DNA of 64,000 nt. It comes from Chordibacter sp038110535. GTDB taxonomy: Bacteria; Verrucomicrobiota; Verrucomicrobiia; Opitutales; Seribacteraceae. This document shows positions 33,193 through 42,905 of the stretch, one piece after another; position 1 is the first letter of the stretch; every line of letters begins with the position of its first letter. Below the pieces are notes generated by a model. That model ran no database searches and had not been told where the DNA came from. It worked only from the letters and a program-made list of their open reading frames with translations. Where the stretch lies: assembly GCA_038110535.1 (NCBI GenBank), contig JAYNJW010000008.1, forward strand, positions 1 to 64,000, read 5' to 3'. Both the position numbers and the translations under genes were made by a program.

Positions 33193-33969
33193 CTAATACT
33201 GTTCAATTACTTTTCCGCCTTTCCCCAGATTTTTAAGAACCCTGCCCCTTGGTTTTTCAAGAAGGTGCAAATGACCAGTGCCAAATATTTGGGCGTCCAG
33301 CCACTCGCTGGGTGCAATCATGATGGGACCATTTCCATAATGGCGAATGACTGCTTTATCCAAAAACAATTCTTCACCGAGCAGGGAACCATCTCCATAA
33401 ATTTTGGCTTCCAGTTCAATCACTTCGCGACCTTTAAGAACGATGTCCCCCTTGCTCTCCTGCCTGATAGCAATCTTTTCAAACTTCGAATTTGTCAGAT
33501 GAAGGGAGCCGGTGGAATTATGATACAGTTTGAAATCATGACCGGATAGGTTGTTCAGTCTTGCGCTTGAATTTTCGAGCAGCCTCAACTCCTTTAATTC
33601 ATCAATGGAAACAATAACCTCAATTGGGAAGGTTCTTTGGGCACTTAATCGTAAAAGCGGGATTCTGCGTGATAGCAGAAATGAATTATTGGCATCCAAA
33701 AACAAAGTCCTGTTTTCCACCTTTGCTGTGACCGATTCAATAATGGAGGAGTCGGCAAAATATTCAACTTGGCGGTTTCTTTTCCCCGGCTCGACAAAAA
33801 GAGTCAGGGCACCCCGGGCCTCTATCTTATCGAAATGAAAGGCGAGCAAACGCTTCGATTCAACCGCTCCGTTGAGGTTTGGGGAAACCATGCCCCCATC
33901 CATTTTCCCCCATAAGAAAAGTACCAAGGCTAGAAACCTATATTTTTTTTTGACGTTTTTTATTCCCAT
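33193..33969 (-). CDS. Exported GIN-domain (DUF2807-like) protein
   Basis: A protein of 258 residues when started at ATG 33969; the longer frame to 34014 lies deeper inside uvrB. A signal peptide (about residues 9-24, RFLALVLFLWG) is followed by a beta-helical GIN/DUF2807 domain: FDKIEARGALTLFVEPG, then LRLLENSSARLNNLSGHDF, LTNSKFEKIAIRQESKGDIVLKG, IYGDGSLLGEELFLDKAVI, the repetitive right-handed helix rungs of this family. Such proteins are secreted or surface-associated and of unknown function, sometimes called adhesin-head like. The start overlaps uvrB by 32 bases, so the two are likely translationally coupled, but no functional link is known. Confidence 0.75.
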   Translation of the reverse strand: MGIKNVKKKYRFLALVLFLWGKMDGGMVSPNLNGAVESKRLLAFHFDKIEARGALTLFVEPGKRNRQVEYFADSSIIESVTAKVENRTLFLDANNSFLLSRRIPLLRLSAQRTFPIEVIVSIDELKELRLLENSSARLNNLSGHDFKLYHNSTGSLHLTNSKFEKIAIRQESKGDIVLKGREVIELEAKIYGDGSLLGEELFLDKAVIRHYGNGPIMIAPSEWLDAQIFGTGHLHLLEKPRGRVLKNLGKGGKVIEQY

Positions 33970-35962
33970 ATTTTTTTCTTCTGCCGGTGGCAGCCTTGGG
34001 AGGCATGGATCCATCCTTCAAAAAACTTATTTGATCACGGAGTAAAGCTGCTTTTTCAAATTCAAGTTTTCTGACCGCTTCAAACATTTCTTTTTCTAAT
34101 TGTTTGACCAATCTTTTCACTTCCTGAGGAGAGTTCTTTTCTGAAACTGCAAGTTCTTCTAGCTCGTCTTTGGGAGAAGATCGTAAACTTTCCTGTACCG
34201 GACGAGAGACGCTTTTGGGAGTGATCCCATGCAGTTGATTATAGGCCAGCTGTTTTTCCCGGCGGTATTGGCATACATCCCATGCCGCTTGCAGGGATTT
34301 GGTCATTACATCTGCATAGAAAATAACCCGGCCCATTTCATGCCTGGCCGCACGACCCGCAGTTTGGATAAGGCTAGTTTCACTGCGAAGGAATCCTTCC
34401 TTGTCTGCATCAAGTACGGACACAAGTTCAACTTCAGGAAGGTCGAGACCCTCCCGTAATAAATTAACTCCCACGATTACATCATAGGCTCCCGCACGGA
34501 GATTGCGCAAAATTTCAACCCGCTCAATTGCATCCACATCTGAATGCAGGTATTCCACTTTAATATCCCTTTCGCGCAAATACTCGGTAAGATCTTCAGA
34601 CATTCTCTTCGTCAGGGTGGTTACCAATGCTCGGTTCCCTCGGGTGACCACCTTTTTAATTTCTCCAATACAATCCTCCACTTGGCCCGTAATCGCACGA
34701 ATCTCCATCTCCGGGTCAAGCAAACCAGTCGGGCGGATCACCTGCTCTGCCACAACTTCACTTTTTTCAAGTTCGACTTTTCCGGGTGTGGCAGAAACAT
34801 AAATGGTTTGACCTGTAATCTGCTCAAATTCATCTGGTTTTAAGGGTCGGTTATCCAAGGCAGAAGGTAAGCGAAATCCATATTCAACGAGCTTTTTTTT
34901 ACGGGAAAAATCACCGTGATACATTCCTCCAATTTGAGGAATGGTCACATGGCTCTCATCAATAAAAAGAAGAAAATCCTTGGGAAAAAAATCGATCAAG
35001 CAGGAGGGGCGTTGTCCTGCTTTGCGCTGGGAGAGGTGGCGGGAATAATTTTCGATCCCGTTACAAAACCCAATTTCACGCAACATTTCCAGATCATATT
35101 CGGTTCGCATTCTGATTCTTTGGGCTTCCAATAGGAGGTTTTCTTGCTCAAATGTGCCCACCCGTTCCTCAAGCTCATTCTCGATTGATTTGCAGGCCTG
35201 TTCAATTTTATCACGGGTAGTGACATACTGGTTTGCCGGATAAATTTTAAACTGTTCAAAAGAACGAATCGTTTCACCAGTCAAAGCATCGAATTCTCGC
35301 ATGTTTTCAATTTCATCTCCCCAAAACTCGATACGTATGGGTTGTTCGGCATAGGCGGGAAAGATATCGACCACATCTCCCCGTACCCGAAACCTGCCCG
35401 CCCGCAAGTCCAGGTCATTGCGGTGGTAAAGTGCGGCCACTAATTGCATGAGCAGTGCATCCCGTCCGATAGTTGCACCCCGAACCAGTTCAACAGATAG
35501 TTCCCGAAAGTCATCGGGCGATCCCAGCCCGTAAATACAGGAGACACTGGCAACAACAATTACATCATTGCGGCTAATGAGGGAGCCAGTCGTCGCAAGC
35601 CTAAGTCGCTCGATCTCCTCATTAATCGAAGAGTCTTTCTCGATAAAAGTATCAGTGGATGGAACATAGGCTTCTGGTTGGTAATAGTCATAGTAACTCA
35701 CAAAGTATTCGACCGCATTGTGGGGGAAGAAACTTTTAAATTCAGAGTATAATTGGGCGGCTAGGGTTTTATTATGTGAAATAATCAAGGCGGGTCTCTG
35801 CAGTTCCTGAATCACATTGGCCATGGTGAAAGTTTTACCTGACCCTGTCACTCCAAGGAGTGTCTGGTAATCATTACCCGACTGTAGTGAAGCAATAAGT
35901 TTTTGGATCGCTTCCGGTTGGTCTCCCTGAGGCGAGTAATCGGCATGAAGTTGAAAATTCAC
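33938..35962 (-). CDS. uvrB: Excinuclease ABC subunit B
   Basis: The damage-verifying helicase of nucleotide excision repair. Walker A is LGVTGSGKTFTMANV, the beta-hairpin region is YYDYYQPEAYVPSTDTFIEKD, helicase motifs include the DESH box (FIDESHVT) and GRAARHEMG, and the C-terminal UVR domain (KLEFEKAALLRDQI) binds UvrC. The frame extends to 36034, but GTG 35962 gives VNFQLHADYSPQGDQPEAI, the standard UvrB start, with an AGAGAAG ribosome binding site and a four-base overlap (GTGA) with the symporter stop; 674 residues, normal length. The Lys-rich C-terminal tail is a little extended. Confidence 0.97.
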   Translation of the reverse strand: MNFQLHADYSPQGDQPEAIQKLIASLQSGNDYQTLLGVTGSGKTFTMANVIQELQRPALIISHNKTLAAQLYSEFKSFFPHNAVEYFVSYYDYYQPEAYVPSTDTFIEKDSSINEEIERLRLATTGSLISRNDVIVVASVSCIYGLGSPDDFRELSVELVRGATIGRDALLMQLVAALYHRNDLDLRAGRFRVRGDVVDIFPAYAEQPIRIEFWGDEIENMREFDALTGETIRSFEQFKIYPANQYVTTRDKIEQACKSIENELEERVGTFEQENLLLEAQRIRMRTEYDLEMLREIGFCNGIENYSRHLSQRKAGQRPSCLIDFFPKDFLLFIDESHVTIPQIGGMYHGDFSRKKKLVEYGFRLPSALDNRPLKPDEFEQITGQTIYVSATPGKVELEKSEVVAEQVIRPTGLLDPEMEIRAITGQVEDCIGEIKKVVTRGNRALVTTLTKRMSEDLTEYLRERDIKVEYLHSDVDAIERVEILRNLRAGAYDVIVGVNLLREGLDLPEVELVSVLDADKEGFLRSETSLIQTAGRAARHEMGRVIFYADVMTKSLQAAWDVCQYRREKQLAYNQLHGITPKSVSRPVQESLRSSPKDELEELAVSEKNSPQEVKRLVKQLEKEMFEAVRKLEFEKAALLRDQISFLKDGSMPPKAATGRRKKYGNKKRQKKI

Positions 35963-37284
35963 TTCTCTGAATAACTGGGGTTCGGGTAATATCCGGATTC
36001 GCCCTCGCTTTTTCCTATAATAGCAGCCGCACAACTATCTCCCAGGACATTAATCATGGTGCGGGACATGTCCAAAATCCGGTCCACCACATAGATCATG
36101 CCTACTCCTGTGGCAATTGCCTGGTCGTCAAATCCAACCGCCTGCAAGATGACCAATATTGCCACCAGACTGGCGGAGGGAATACCAGCAACCCCAACCG
36201 AGGTCAGCAAAGCCAAAAGCACCACAAAGAATTGAGTGGTCCATCCCATCTCAATGCCAAAGAATTGAGCGAGGAAAATGACCACCACACATTCAAAAAG
36301 AGCTGTTCCATCCATATTTAATGTTGCACCCAGAGGGAGGGTGAAACCGGTGATTTTCTTGGATATGCCCACGCGATCATTGGCGCATTTCATGGTTACA
36401 GGAAGAGTGGCGGATGACGATGCCGTCGAAAATGCAGTGAGCAGGGCAGGGGACATTGCCCGGAAATGATCCACCGATCGAATGCCGCCGAAAATTCGAA
36501 GCAAGACGGGCAGAGTAATGAGTGCATGAATGCCCAGTGCCAGGAATACGGTTAGAGCAAAGCCTCCCATCAGCCAAAAAGTATCCAGACCGCTCTTAGC
36601 CAAGGTAGGAGTGACCAGACCAAAAATACCAACAGGGGCAAAGCCAAGAATAAAGTGAGTGAGCTTAAGAATAATCTCCTGTAATCCTTGCCAGAACTTA
36701 ACCTGAGGAGTGCGAAGATCGGGGTTGGTCCGTCCAAGGAAAAATCCGAAGAGCAAACCAAAGCAAATAAGACCGAGTAGTTGGCCTTCTGCAGCGGCAG
36801 AAAATAGGTTGGGCGGAAGCATGCGGTGGAAAATCTCGATGAGGTTAGCCCATCCATTATCAGCAGTCTCCAAAGCCTGTTCGAGCGACCCGGTAGTAAA
36901 GGATTGCTGACTGGCCATGATTGCTTCCTTGGTTGCAGGTTCCACCAGTCCAGGTTGTATCAAGTTAACACAGAATAAACCGGTGGCTACCGCGAGTATG
37001 CCTGTAAGCGAGTAAAGCAGAAGGGTCTTTAGCCCCAGACGGCCAAAGTCTCTTTCCCCAGCAATTTGGGACACACCACAAATGACTGAGGTTAGTACCA
37101 GTGGAATCACCACCATTTTCAAAGCATTTAAAAAGAGTTTGCCAACAAACTCGCAGGTTTGAATTAACCAATAAATCCAGGCAGGAGATAGATCAGCCTG
37201 CTGCTGACTATTTGCCAGCAAACCGACCGTAAATGCCAGGACTAAAGAAATGAGCACTTTTTTATGAAGAGTGAGCTTGTTCAT
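35959..37284 (-). CDS. Dicarboxylate/amino acid:cation symporter (DAACS family)
   Basis: A 441-residue inner-membrane symporter of the SLC1-type fold with eight transmembrane segments and two re-entrant hairpins. The first hairpin is the Ser-rich loop FSTASSSATLPVTM, TM7 has the NMDGTALFE motif that binds sodium and substrate, and hairpin 2 is GVAGIPSASLVAILVIL, followed by VDRILDMSRTMINVLGD in TM8. The Asp in VDRILDMSRTMINVLGD suggests an acidic amino acid or dicarboxylate substrate, as in GltP/GltT/DctA, but the exact one is not decided. An unusual loop (residues about 120-155) separates early helices. It lies between the HAD gene (four bases upstream) and uvrB. Confidence 0.92.
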   Translation of the reverse strand: MNKLTLHKKVLISLVLAFTVGLLANSQQQADLSPAWIYWLIQTCEFVGKLFLNALKMVVIPLVLTSVICGVSQIAGERDFGRLGLKTLLLYSLTGILAVATGLFCVNLIQPGLVEPATKEAIMASQQSFTTGSLEQALETADNGWANLIEIFHRMLPPNLFSAAAEGQLLGLICFGLLFGFFLGRTNPDLRTPQVKFWQGLQEIILKLTHFILGFAPVGIFGLVTPTLAKSGLDTFWLMGGFALTVFLALGIHALITLPVLLRIFGGIRSVDHFRAMSPALLTAFSTASSSATLPVTMKCANDRVGISKKITGFTLPLGATLNMDGTALFECVVVIFLAQFFGIEMGWTTQFFVVLLALLTSVGVAGIPSASLVAILVILQAVGFDDQAIATGVGMIYVVDRILDMSRTMINVLGDSCAAAIIGKSEGESGYYPNPSYSEK

Positions 37285-37288
37285 TCAA

Positions 37289-37951
37289 TTAGTCGAAAAG
37301 ATGGTTGATCTGGGCAGGGTCCAAGTGTGCCAATGAAGCAACCAAAAGATCGGGGTTTAGGTGGATGAAAGTATTTGAGGGATGAGAGGTCGTTAAAGCA
37401 ACAGTTTTCATTCCTGCCCGTTTGGCTGCTTCTATGCCATGTGGACTATCCTCAAAAACCACGCATTTTTCTGGATCCACAGAAAGAATCTGGGAAGCTT
37501 TTAAAAATACTTCAGGATCAGGTTTGCCAGTCTTTACATCCTCTGAACTTGCTATGCCCACAAAAAAATCAGATAGATCGTGCTGCCCAATTGCCAGTTC
37601 AACATTTTTTCTTTCTGTAGATGTGCCAATCGCACACCGTGGAGGAAATAACTTTATTCTCTCCAAAAATTCCCTCGCACCAGGGGCAAGTTTTATACCC
37701 TGAGAATTTGCCAGTTCTCGATAAAATTCTTCTTTTCTTTTTCCCCAAGCCTCAATTTCTGGTACATCTTTTGACCATTTTAGAATATCTGGAATAATGG
37801 TTTCATTTCGCTTGCCAAATCCTTGCTCAAAATGATGGGCAGGGAGTACTCGGCCAAGTTCATCAGCAAGCTTTTCCCAACTTTTTTTATGCAGAGCGGA
37901 TGAGTCGATGATAACACCATCCCAGTCAAAGATTGCTCCTTTCCAACTCAA
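37289..37951 (-). CDS. HAD-family phosphatase/phosphomutase
   Basis: A 220-residue HAD subfamily I hydrolase. The nucleophile motif is FDWDGVIIDS (Asp9, acid Asp11), motif II is GTSTER, motif III GKPDPEVFLKA with the Lys, and motif IV VFEDSPHGIEAAKRAGM. A helical cap between residues 15 and 90 puts it in the beta-phosphoglucomutase/phosphatase group. The start is TTG 37951; an in-frame stop lies just upstream. Substrate unknown: sugar phosphate is a reasonable guess. Followed after four bases by the symporter gene. Confidence 0.88.
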   Translation of the reverse strand: MSWKGAIFDWDGVIIDSSALHKKSWEKLADELGRVLPAHHFEQGFGKRNETIIPDILKWSKDVPEIEAWGKRKEEFYRELANSQGIKLAPGAREFLERIKLFPPRCAIGTSTERKNVELAIGQHDLSDFFVGIASSEDVKTGKPDPEVFLKASQILSVDPEKCVVFEDSPHGIEAAKRAGMKTVALTTSHPSNTFIHLNPDLLVASLAHLDPAQINHLFD

Positions 37952-38005
37952 ATTTTGTAATGATTTAAAATGGGTTCTTGGTGGGCAGAGAAAAAAACTA
38001 AATAT

Positions 38006-38767
38006 TTATTTTTTAGGCACGGTCCACAGCTGGAGTTTTTTTTCCTCGGTAACATCTCCGACCAAAGCATCGTATTTTTTCTTTAATTTAAGAGCTTGTA
38101 CTTGAGCCGCACTAAAAAGCCTAGAATTGGAAGGAAGCTTGGCAGGAAATCCATTAATCAGTCTGCTGGTGCCAAGAAGCAATGGAAGATCGACCTTAAT
38201 TGGTTTTGAGCCCTTCGGATTGGTCGAATCAAGCAGAACGAGATCCCCGCTAGAAAGCATTTGTGTTTCTGCGGAGTTGCCAATCCATACTTTCCCCTCA
38301 AGCAGAATAACTTTTATCCCTGAGGTCAGGCATTCCATCATCCAAGTGCCCGCACCGGTTACTTGGATTGGATGGTCCGATCGTCCCAAATTCCAAACCA
38401 TCTTTTCCCGATGGGATACCAGGAGAGACCCTTTGTGCAATAGGTAATGATCAGGCTCCTGGAATTCCAGGCCAGTTTCACTGCCTATTCTTATCCTTGC
38501 GATGTTTGCCCCATTCCTGAGCTCAATTTCGAGGAATGAACCACGGGATGTGCCCAGTGCAAGAGGAAATTCCTCATTAATTTGTTTGCTTTGACAGAGC
38601 GGACGGGGAGGGAGTCCGGTTTTGCTCAATGGCTGGAGAAAAGAATTTCCCGACGAATAATTGACTGATAAAATTTGACCGCTTTCGTTTTCCGATCCGC
38701 AGAGGCTACATGCAAAGCATATGGAAATGAAGCCAAGGGTCTGAATGAAGTGTCGGGGAATTCGCAA
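38006..38767 (-). CDS. Exported FecR-like protein
   Basis: A 253-residue protein starting at TTG 38767, 20 bases after the upstream barrel gene. Residues 1-23 look like a signal peptide with a Cys-rich end (CFACSLCGS) that may be a lipobox, though imperfect. Residues about 70-175 contain a FecR-type beta domain: LGTSRGSFLEIELRNGANIARIRIGS, the LLHKGSLLVS strand, and VLLEGKVWIGN, recognisable from FecR/LysM-like proteins. The C-terminal part is helical and basic. FecR in iron systems is an anti-sigma regulator; here no sigma factor is nearby, and the domain is probably structural, as in other Verrucomicrobia. Last gene of the sodA-linked cluster. Confidence 0.65.
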   Translation of the reverse strand: MRIPRHFIQTLGFISICFACSLCGSENESGQILSVNYSSGNSFLQPLSKTGLPPRPLCQSKQINEEFPLALGTSRGSFLEIELRNGANIARIRIGSETGLEFQEPDHYLLHKGSLLVSHREKMVWNLGRSDHPIQVTGAGTWMMECLTSGIKVILLEGKVWIGNSAETQMLSSGDLVLLDSTNPKGSKPIKVDLPLLLGTSRLINGFPAKLPSNSRLFSAAQVQALKLKKKYDALVGDVTEEKKLQLWTVPKK

Positions 38768-38787
38768 GTTGTCTGCTGCAAAAAGAG

Positions 38788-39762
38788 TTAAAATTGAGCA
38801 TTAAGGGAAAGGGCACCACCCCAGTCAAACCTTGAAAAATCTGCCGTAACACCATCTGCACCACTGGCGTTCCGGTTGCTGTAGGAGAGGAGAAATTTAA
38901 GAGCCAGCCAATCATAAAAATGATACGCAATATCTACCCCTGCGTTAGTGGTGAATTCGTCCCGGTCCTGATTCCCATAATTTGCTAGGCAAAACCGGAG
39001 ATAAGGAGAAATCTCGAAATTCTGTATAGGAATATCAACGCCGAAGAGTAGGGCAGATTCAAATCGGTCCATCTTGTCTGCCTCGCTTGGGGTATCGGTA
39101 AGATGATAAGATAGGGAGAAATCAACAAAGGCAGAAGCAGAGGCGATATTGAATCCTTTGCTCAGACCAATACTTGGAGAGGTTTGCCGGTATGTTTGTT
39201 TCATATCGGTATTGAAATCAAAGGAGGAACTCAATCCTCCCCGCACCGACCATCCTTGAGAAAATTGAAAAATTCCTACGAAGGAAATATTCAAATTATT
39301 CGAATCTAATGCATCAAGGCCATCGTTGCCAAAGTAAGTCGAATTGCTCAGACCAAGACCCATGATAGGAGAAAAGCTAGCACCACCAAAATCATAGGCT
39401 CCCAGCAAAAAATTATTACTCAGCGAATTTTCCCAGATTCCCGCGGAATCGATCACAGCACTTGGAGAAGAGCCAGGGTTGTCGGAATGAAGCAATTTGC
39501 TTTCGAAACCGAAGTGGTACCCCAGTCCCTTCTTTTTTGTTTCCACGGGGCGCTGAAGGCCCAAATCACTTTTAGTAACCGGGTTATTAGTGGATGTAGA
39601 AGATCCGGATTGCCCTTTGAGAAGAGCCTCACGATTTCTGTATTCCTGAACCGAGCCAAATCGCACCTCTGGATTTCGTTTTAGTTGCTCGGCAATAGAG
39701 AAGGAAGATAAACAAAAGTTTAGAAACAGAAAAGAAAAGCAAAAGTGCTTCAGAGATTTCAT
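38788..39762 (-). CDS. Outer-membrane beta-barrel protein
   Basis: A 324-residue exported protein. The signal peptide (residues 1-24, CFSFLFLNFCLSSFSIA) is followed by a polar Ser/Asn-rich linker and, from about residue 80, alternating beta strands rich in Gly, Asn and aromatic residues, ending in ALSLNAQF with the C-terminal Phe needed for outer-membrane insertion. About ten to twelve strands are suggested. It sits between the two FecR-domain genes (six and 20 bases away), suggesting a joint envelope complex. Family not recognised. Confidence 0.75.
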   Translation of the reverse strand: MKSLKHFCFSFLFLNFCLSSFSIAEQLKRNPEVRFGSVQEYRNREALLKGQSGSSTSTNNPVTKSDLGLQRPVETKKKGLGYHFGFESKLLHSDNPGSSPSAVIDSAGIWENSLSNNFLLGAYDFGGASFSPIMGLGLSNSTYFGNDGLDALDSNNLNISFVGIFQFSQGWSVRGGLSSSFDFNTDMKQTYRQTSPSIGLSKGFNIASASAFVDFSLSYHLTDTPSEADKMDRFESALLFGVDIPIQNFEISPYLRFCLANYGNQDRDEFTTNAGVDIAYHFYDWLALKFLLSYSNRNASGADGVTADFSRFDWGGALSLNAQF

Positions 39763-39768
39763 GGTTGA

Positions 39769-42264
39769 TTAGTTTACGCCACTGCCAGAGTTGGCACCTG
39801 AAAAAGCCCGCACCCGAACAGCAGGAGTACCATTAGCTTGGGTGGCAGTAGAATTCCATTTGCCACTGGAGCCAGAGAAATCAGTCTGTTGCAAAGCACG
39901 GTCAGTGGAAATGCCCAAATGTTTGACATTAGTTAAGTTGACCCCGCCGATTGTGGGACTATCAAAGGTTCCAAAATCAATCGTACCCGCTTGGCTTCTT
40001 AACATAACCTCAGATTGTTCGGGGAAATTTACATCCTTTAAATTAATCGTAATCGCTTCCATGTATATTTCACGGGCACGGTCGTTAAACCATAAGCCTT
40101 GTGCAGTGATCAGATCATTCGCGTATAGATATACATTGTCACGATCGCTATACCTTCCCACAGAAAAAAGTTTGGAGCCAGGTTCAGTAAACTCGATATC
40201 CAAATCACCCAGAGAACCAATGGCCAGATTTCCTCCCACATCGATATCTACATCGACTAATTTTAGATCACCAGCTGTTCCCAGTCCCAGGTTTGAACCT
40301 TCGTAGTAAATTTTTGAACCCGCCTGAACATTTAGATTACCCGCAGCACCGAGCGCAAGTGCATGGTCCTCGGCGTGATTATTATTTTCAAAAGTCACAT
40401 CTCCCCAAATTGACAGGTCTTTGGCTGCGGCAATAGTAAAAATCTTGGTGCCATCGCTTGCTCCTTTCTTAGGCAAATACTGGGAAAAATCAATTGCACC
40501 TGATTCGATGAAAATGTCTCCTCCCACAAGAGCGTTTACATGGTCGAGACGAACCTGCAATTGATCAGCAGTATCTGCATCAATGGAGGCGTTACGTGCA
40601 CCGATTAATCCACCGTTTAATTCTTCAGAGTTGTAAGTCCCTCCCGGATAAATAGTTTGGTCGAGGAGTGAGGACAAGTAATTTGAGTCCGACAACTTAT
40701 CCGATCCTAAAATGGCCAAAAGATTATCTGTAGCGGCTTGGTTAGACGGGTTGGAGATAGCCCCATGCTTAGCCAAAAGTTTGGCAAATTCGAAGGCGTA
40801 GGGATTGTTTGAGAATTGATCAGCTAATCCTTGTGCATTCCAAACATTATCCGAAGGGATCACCGAGGCAATAGTGACTTCTTTCAAAAAAGAACCTGCC
40901 AAATTAATCGCATGTTGAACCGCAACATTAAAATCGTCATATTTATAAGGATTGAGACCAATTTCATCGATGAAAACATCCAGCCCAATCGCATTGATTA
41001 ATTTAGTTTCATCATCGGTGTTCCAGTTTTGAAACTGGGATAGGATCAACGCAAAATCATCTTCATCGGACAGATCGTCCAGGTTTAGGAAGGAAACTTC
41101 AACAGGAACGGGTATTCCATCCTGGTATAATCCGATCGAAAGAAGGTTTTCAGCGACATCGAAATCGTAGCGCACAGAATTTCCAATGCTGGGCGATTCA
41201 CTGGGCGGACCCGGAGGCTGAACATTGGGAGGAGGAGGCATTGAACTGTCCCCGTATGCAGAGGAAGCTAATTTTTCGAGGGTCTCTTTTTGTATTCTTT
41301 GAATTTCTGCAGCGGATATACTTCTTTGGGTAACCGAGCTCGAGCGCCCTAAGAAGGATTCTGCGGCTTCACTCGATGAAGATTGTGCCTGTTTTTCCTG
41401 CTCCCCATCTTCTTCCGAATCACTCGAATCTTGGTTCTCCTCATCGGTCTCCCCGTTGTTATCTTGTTCCTGGGTAGATTTTTCTGCTTGGGCACTTGCT
41501 TCTTGGCTGGTGGCAACCGGAACAGCATCACAGACACTAGCTGCAGAAGCATTTTTTACGCTGATGTTTTGTGCTGCGGATGGGCTGATCGGGCGCTGGT
41601 TAATGGTTCCACTAGCCGAAGCGTCCAGACCCCTGCCCGGACCAACTAGGACTGGTTGATTTTGCCCCGCGGGGGTGAAGGCAACTTGTGACTCAGCTAC
41701 ATCAAGCTTCATTCCGGTGTTTGGACTCATGGCCATTTGAAACTGTGTTCCACGAATTCCAGCTGTTCCAGTAGGAGTGGAGATCGAAAAACTGGAAGAT
41801 TTGTTTAACTTCTTAGTCTGCACAACCAGGGAACCCACATCCATGTTTATGCTTACTTGGCTGGTGCTCGGTTCGGCGGTTAACTGACCAAAGGAGTTTC
41901 CCTGTGCCTCAAATGGCAATTGCTTAAACTGAGTGAGCTTGATTTGGGATTTTTCTAAAACAGTCGCGGTGGTGCCGTTCGAAAAAAGAAGGATAGATTC
42001 TGAAAACAATCCAGTATTAATGGCGTAACCCACCGGCAAAACGGACCCCCTGACCACGGGCTCTTTCAACTTAACTCCCTGAGGGGAAATGGCTTCGACC
42101 ACCCCTTTTGTTTGCAGAACGATGACCGAGCCGTTTTGTGCCACTAAAACATGTGAGCTAAATAAAACGCAAAGCAAGAGCCAGAAATGCCCAAGGAACT
42201 GAAATTTTCTTTTCAACTGATCAGGAAGAGTAAAGGGAGGACGCCTTATCCCAATCAACAACAT
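39769..42264 (-). CDS. Large FecR-domain protein with beta-helix C-terminus
   Basis: An exported protein of up to 831 residues. Starting at ATG 42264 it overlaps sodA by 44 bases; TTG 42216 (815 residues), just after the sodA stop, would also give a proper signal peptide and is a real alternative. The signal peptide ends SSHVLVAQ. Residues about 44-220 are a FecR domain (GSVLPVGYAINTG, SISTPTGTAGIRGTQF). A very acidic, disordered stretch follows (about 255-300), then a Pro-rich patch, a helical module (about 430-530) and a C-terminal region with repeated Gly/Asp rungs like a filamentous-haemagglutinin beta-helix (LALGAAGNLNVQAGSKIYYE). The beta-barrel gene follows after six bases. Function unknown, likely surface-associated. 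Confidence 0.75.
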   Translation of the reverse strand: MLLIGIRRPPFTLPDQLKRKFQFLGHFWLLLCVLFSSHVLVAQNGSVIVLQTKGVVEAISPQGVKLKEPVVRGSVLPVGYAINTGLFSESILLFSNGTTATVLEKSQIKLTQFKQLPFEAQGNSFGQLTAEPSTSQVSINMDVGSLVVQTKKLNKSSSFSISTPTGTAGIRGTQFQMAMSPNTGMKLDVAESQVAFTPAGQNQPVLVGPGRGLDASASGTINQRPISPSAAQNISVKNASAASVCDAVPVATSQEASAQAEKSTQEQDNNGETDEENQDSSDSEEDGEQEKQAQSSSSEAAESFLGRSSSVTQRSISAAEIQRIQKETLEKLASSAYGDSSMPPPPNVQPPGPPSESPSIGNSVRYDFDVAENLLSIGLYQDGIPVPVEVSFLNLDDLSDEDDFALILSQFQNWNTDDETKLINAIGLDVFIDEIGLNPYKYDDFNVAVQHAINLAGSFLKEVTIASVIPSDNVWNAQGLADQFSNNPYAFEFAKLLAKHGAISNPSNQAATDNLLAILGSDKLSDSNYLSSLLDQTIYPGGTYNSEELNGGLIGARNASIDADTADQLQVRLDHVNALVGGDIFIESGAIDFSQYLPKKGASDGTKIFTIAAAKDLSIWGDVTFENNNHAEDHALALGAAGNLNVQAGSKIYYEGSNLGLGTAGDLKLVDVDIDVGGNLAIGSLGDLDIEFTEPGSKLFSVGRYSDRDNVYLYANDLITAQGLWFNDRAREIYMEAITINLKDVNFPEQSEVMLRSQAGTIDFGTFDSPTIGGVNLTNVKHLGISTDRALQQTDFSGSSGKWNSTATQANGTPAVRVRAFSGANSGSGVN

Positions 42265-42841
42265 TCCAATATGCGGAAATATAGTCTGGGCGACGGTTTT
42301 GGTAATTTAAATAATAGGCATGTTCCCAAACATCCAGACCAATGATCGGGGATCCTGTAAGTTCGGCAATTCCGGACATCCATGGACTATCTTGGTTGGG
42401 GGTGGAAGTGACCGCGAGGGAACCGTCGCTCTTTTTAATCAACCAGGCCCAACCCGAGCCGAAACGGGTGATTGCTGCGTTGACGAATGACTCTTTGAAA
42501 GAATCAAAACTGCCAAAGGACTGATCGATGGCTCCGGCTAACGATCCGGTGGGGGAACCACCACCCTCAGGACTGAGCGAACTCCAAAAAAAGGAGTGGT
42601 TCGCATGTCCACCTCCATTGTTGCGAACTGCACCTCGTATGTTCTCAGGAACCTGGGATAGGTCAGCGATCAGGTCGAAGACTGATAGATTGGAAAGTTC
42701 CGGATGATTTTCCAGTGCAGCATTTAACTTATCCACATAAGTCTGATGGTGCTTGCCATGGTGTATTTCCATGGTGCGAGCGTCAAAGTGTGGTTCGAGC
42801 GCAGTCGGTGAATAGGGTAAGGAGGGAAGTTCGTGAGGCAT
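42221..42841 (-). CDS. sodA: Superoxide dismutase, manganese type
   Basis: Converts superoxide to oxygen and hydrogen peroxide. A 206-residue Fe/Mn SOD with metal ligands His27 (MEIHHGKHH), His82 (GGGHANHSFFW), Asp171 and His175 (DVWEHAYY). The N-terminus PHELPSLPYSPTALEPHFDA is canonical. The GGGHANH motif and TPNQDSPW (active-site Gln near 151) point to manganese rather than iron, though cambialistic use cannot be excluded. No signal peptide, so cytoplasmic. The next gene on the same strand overlaps or abuts its stop. Confidence 0.95.
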   Translation of the reverse strand: MPHELPSLPYSPTALEPHFDARTMEIHHGKHHQTYVDKLNAALENHPELSNLSVFDLIADLSQVPENIRGAVRNNGGGHANHSFFWSSLSPEGGGSPTGSLAGAIDQSFGSFDSFKESFVNAAITRFGSGWAWLIKKSDGSLAVTSTPNQDSPWMSGIAELTGSPIIGLDVWEHAYYLNYQNRRPDYISAYWNVVDWDKASSLYSS

Positions 42842-42905
42842 AGATAAAAGCTGTTCTATAATTCAACTTGTGAAGAGTATAATCAAGGAGGAAAACCGGA
42901 TGAGG

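Noticed and set aside
35963..36034. Upstream extension of uvrB
   Set aside because: Those 24 residues would be read out of the symporter gene's end; GTG 35962 has a ribosome binding site and the family's N-terminus.
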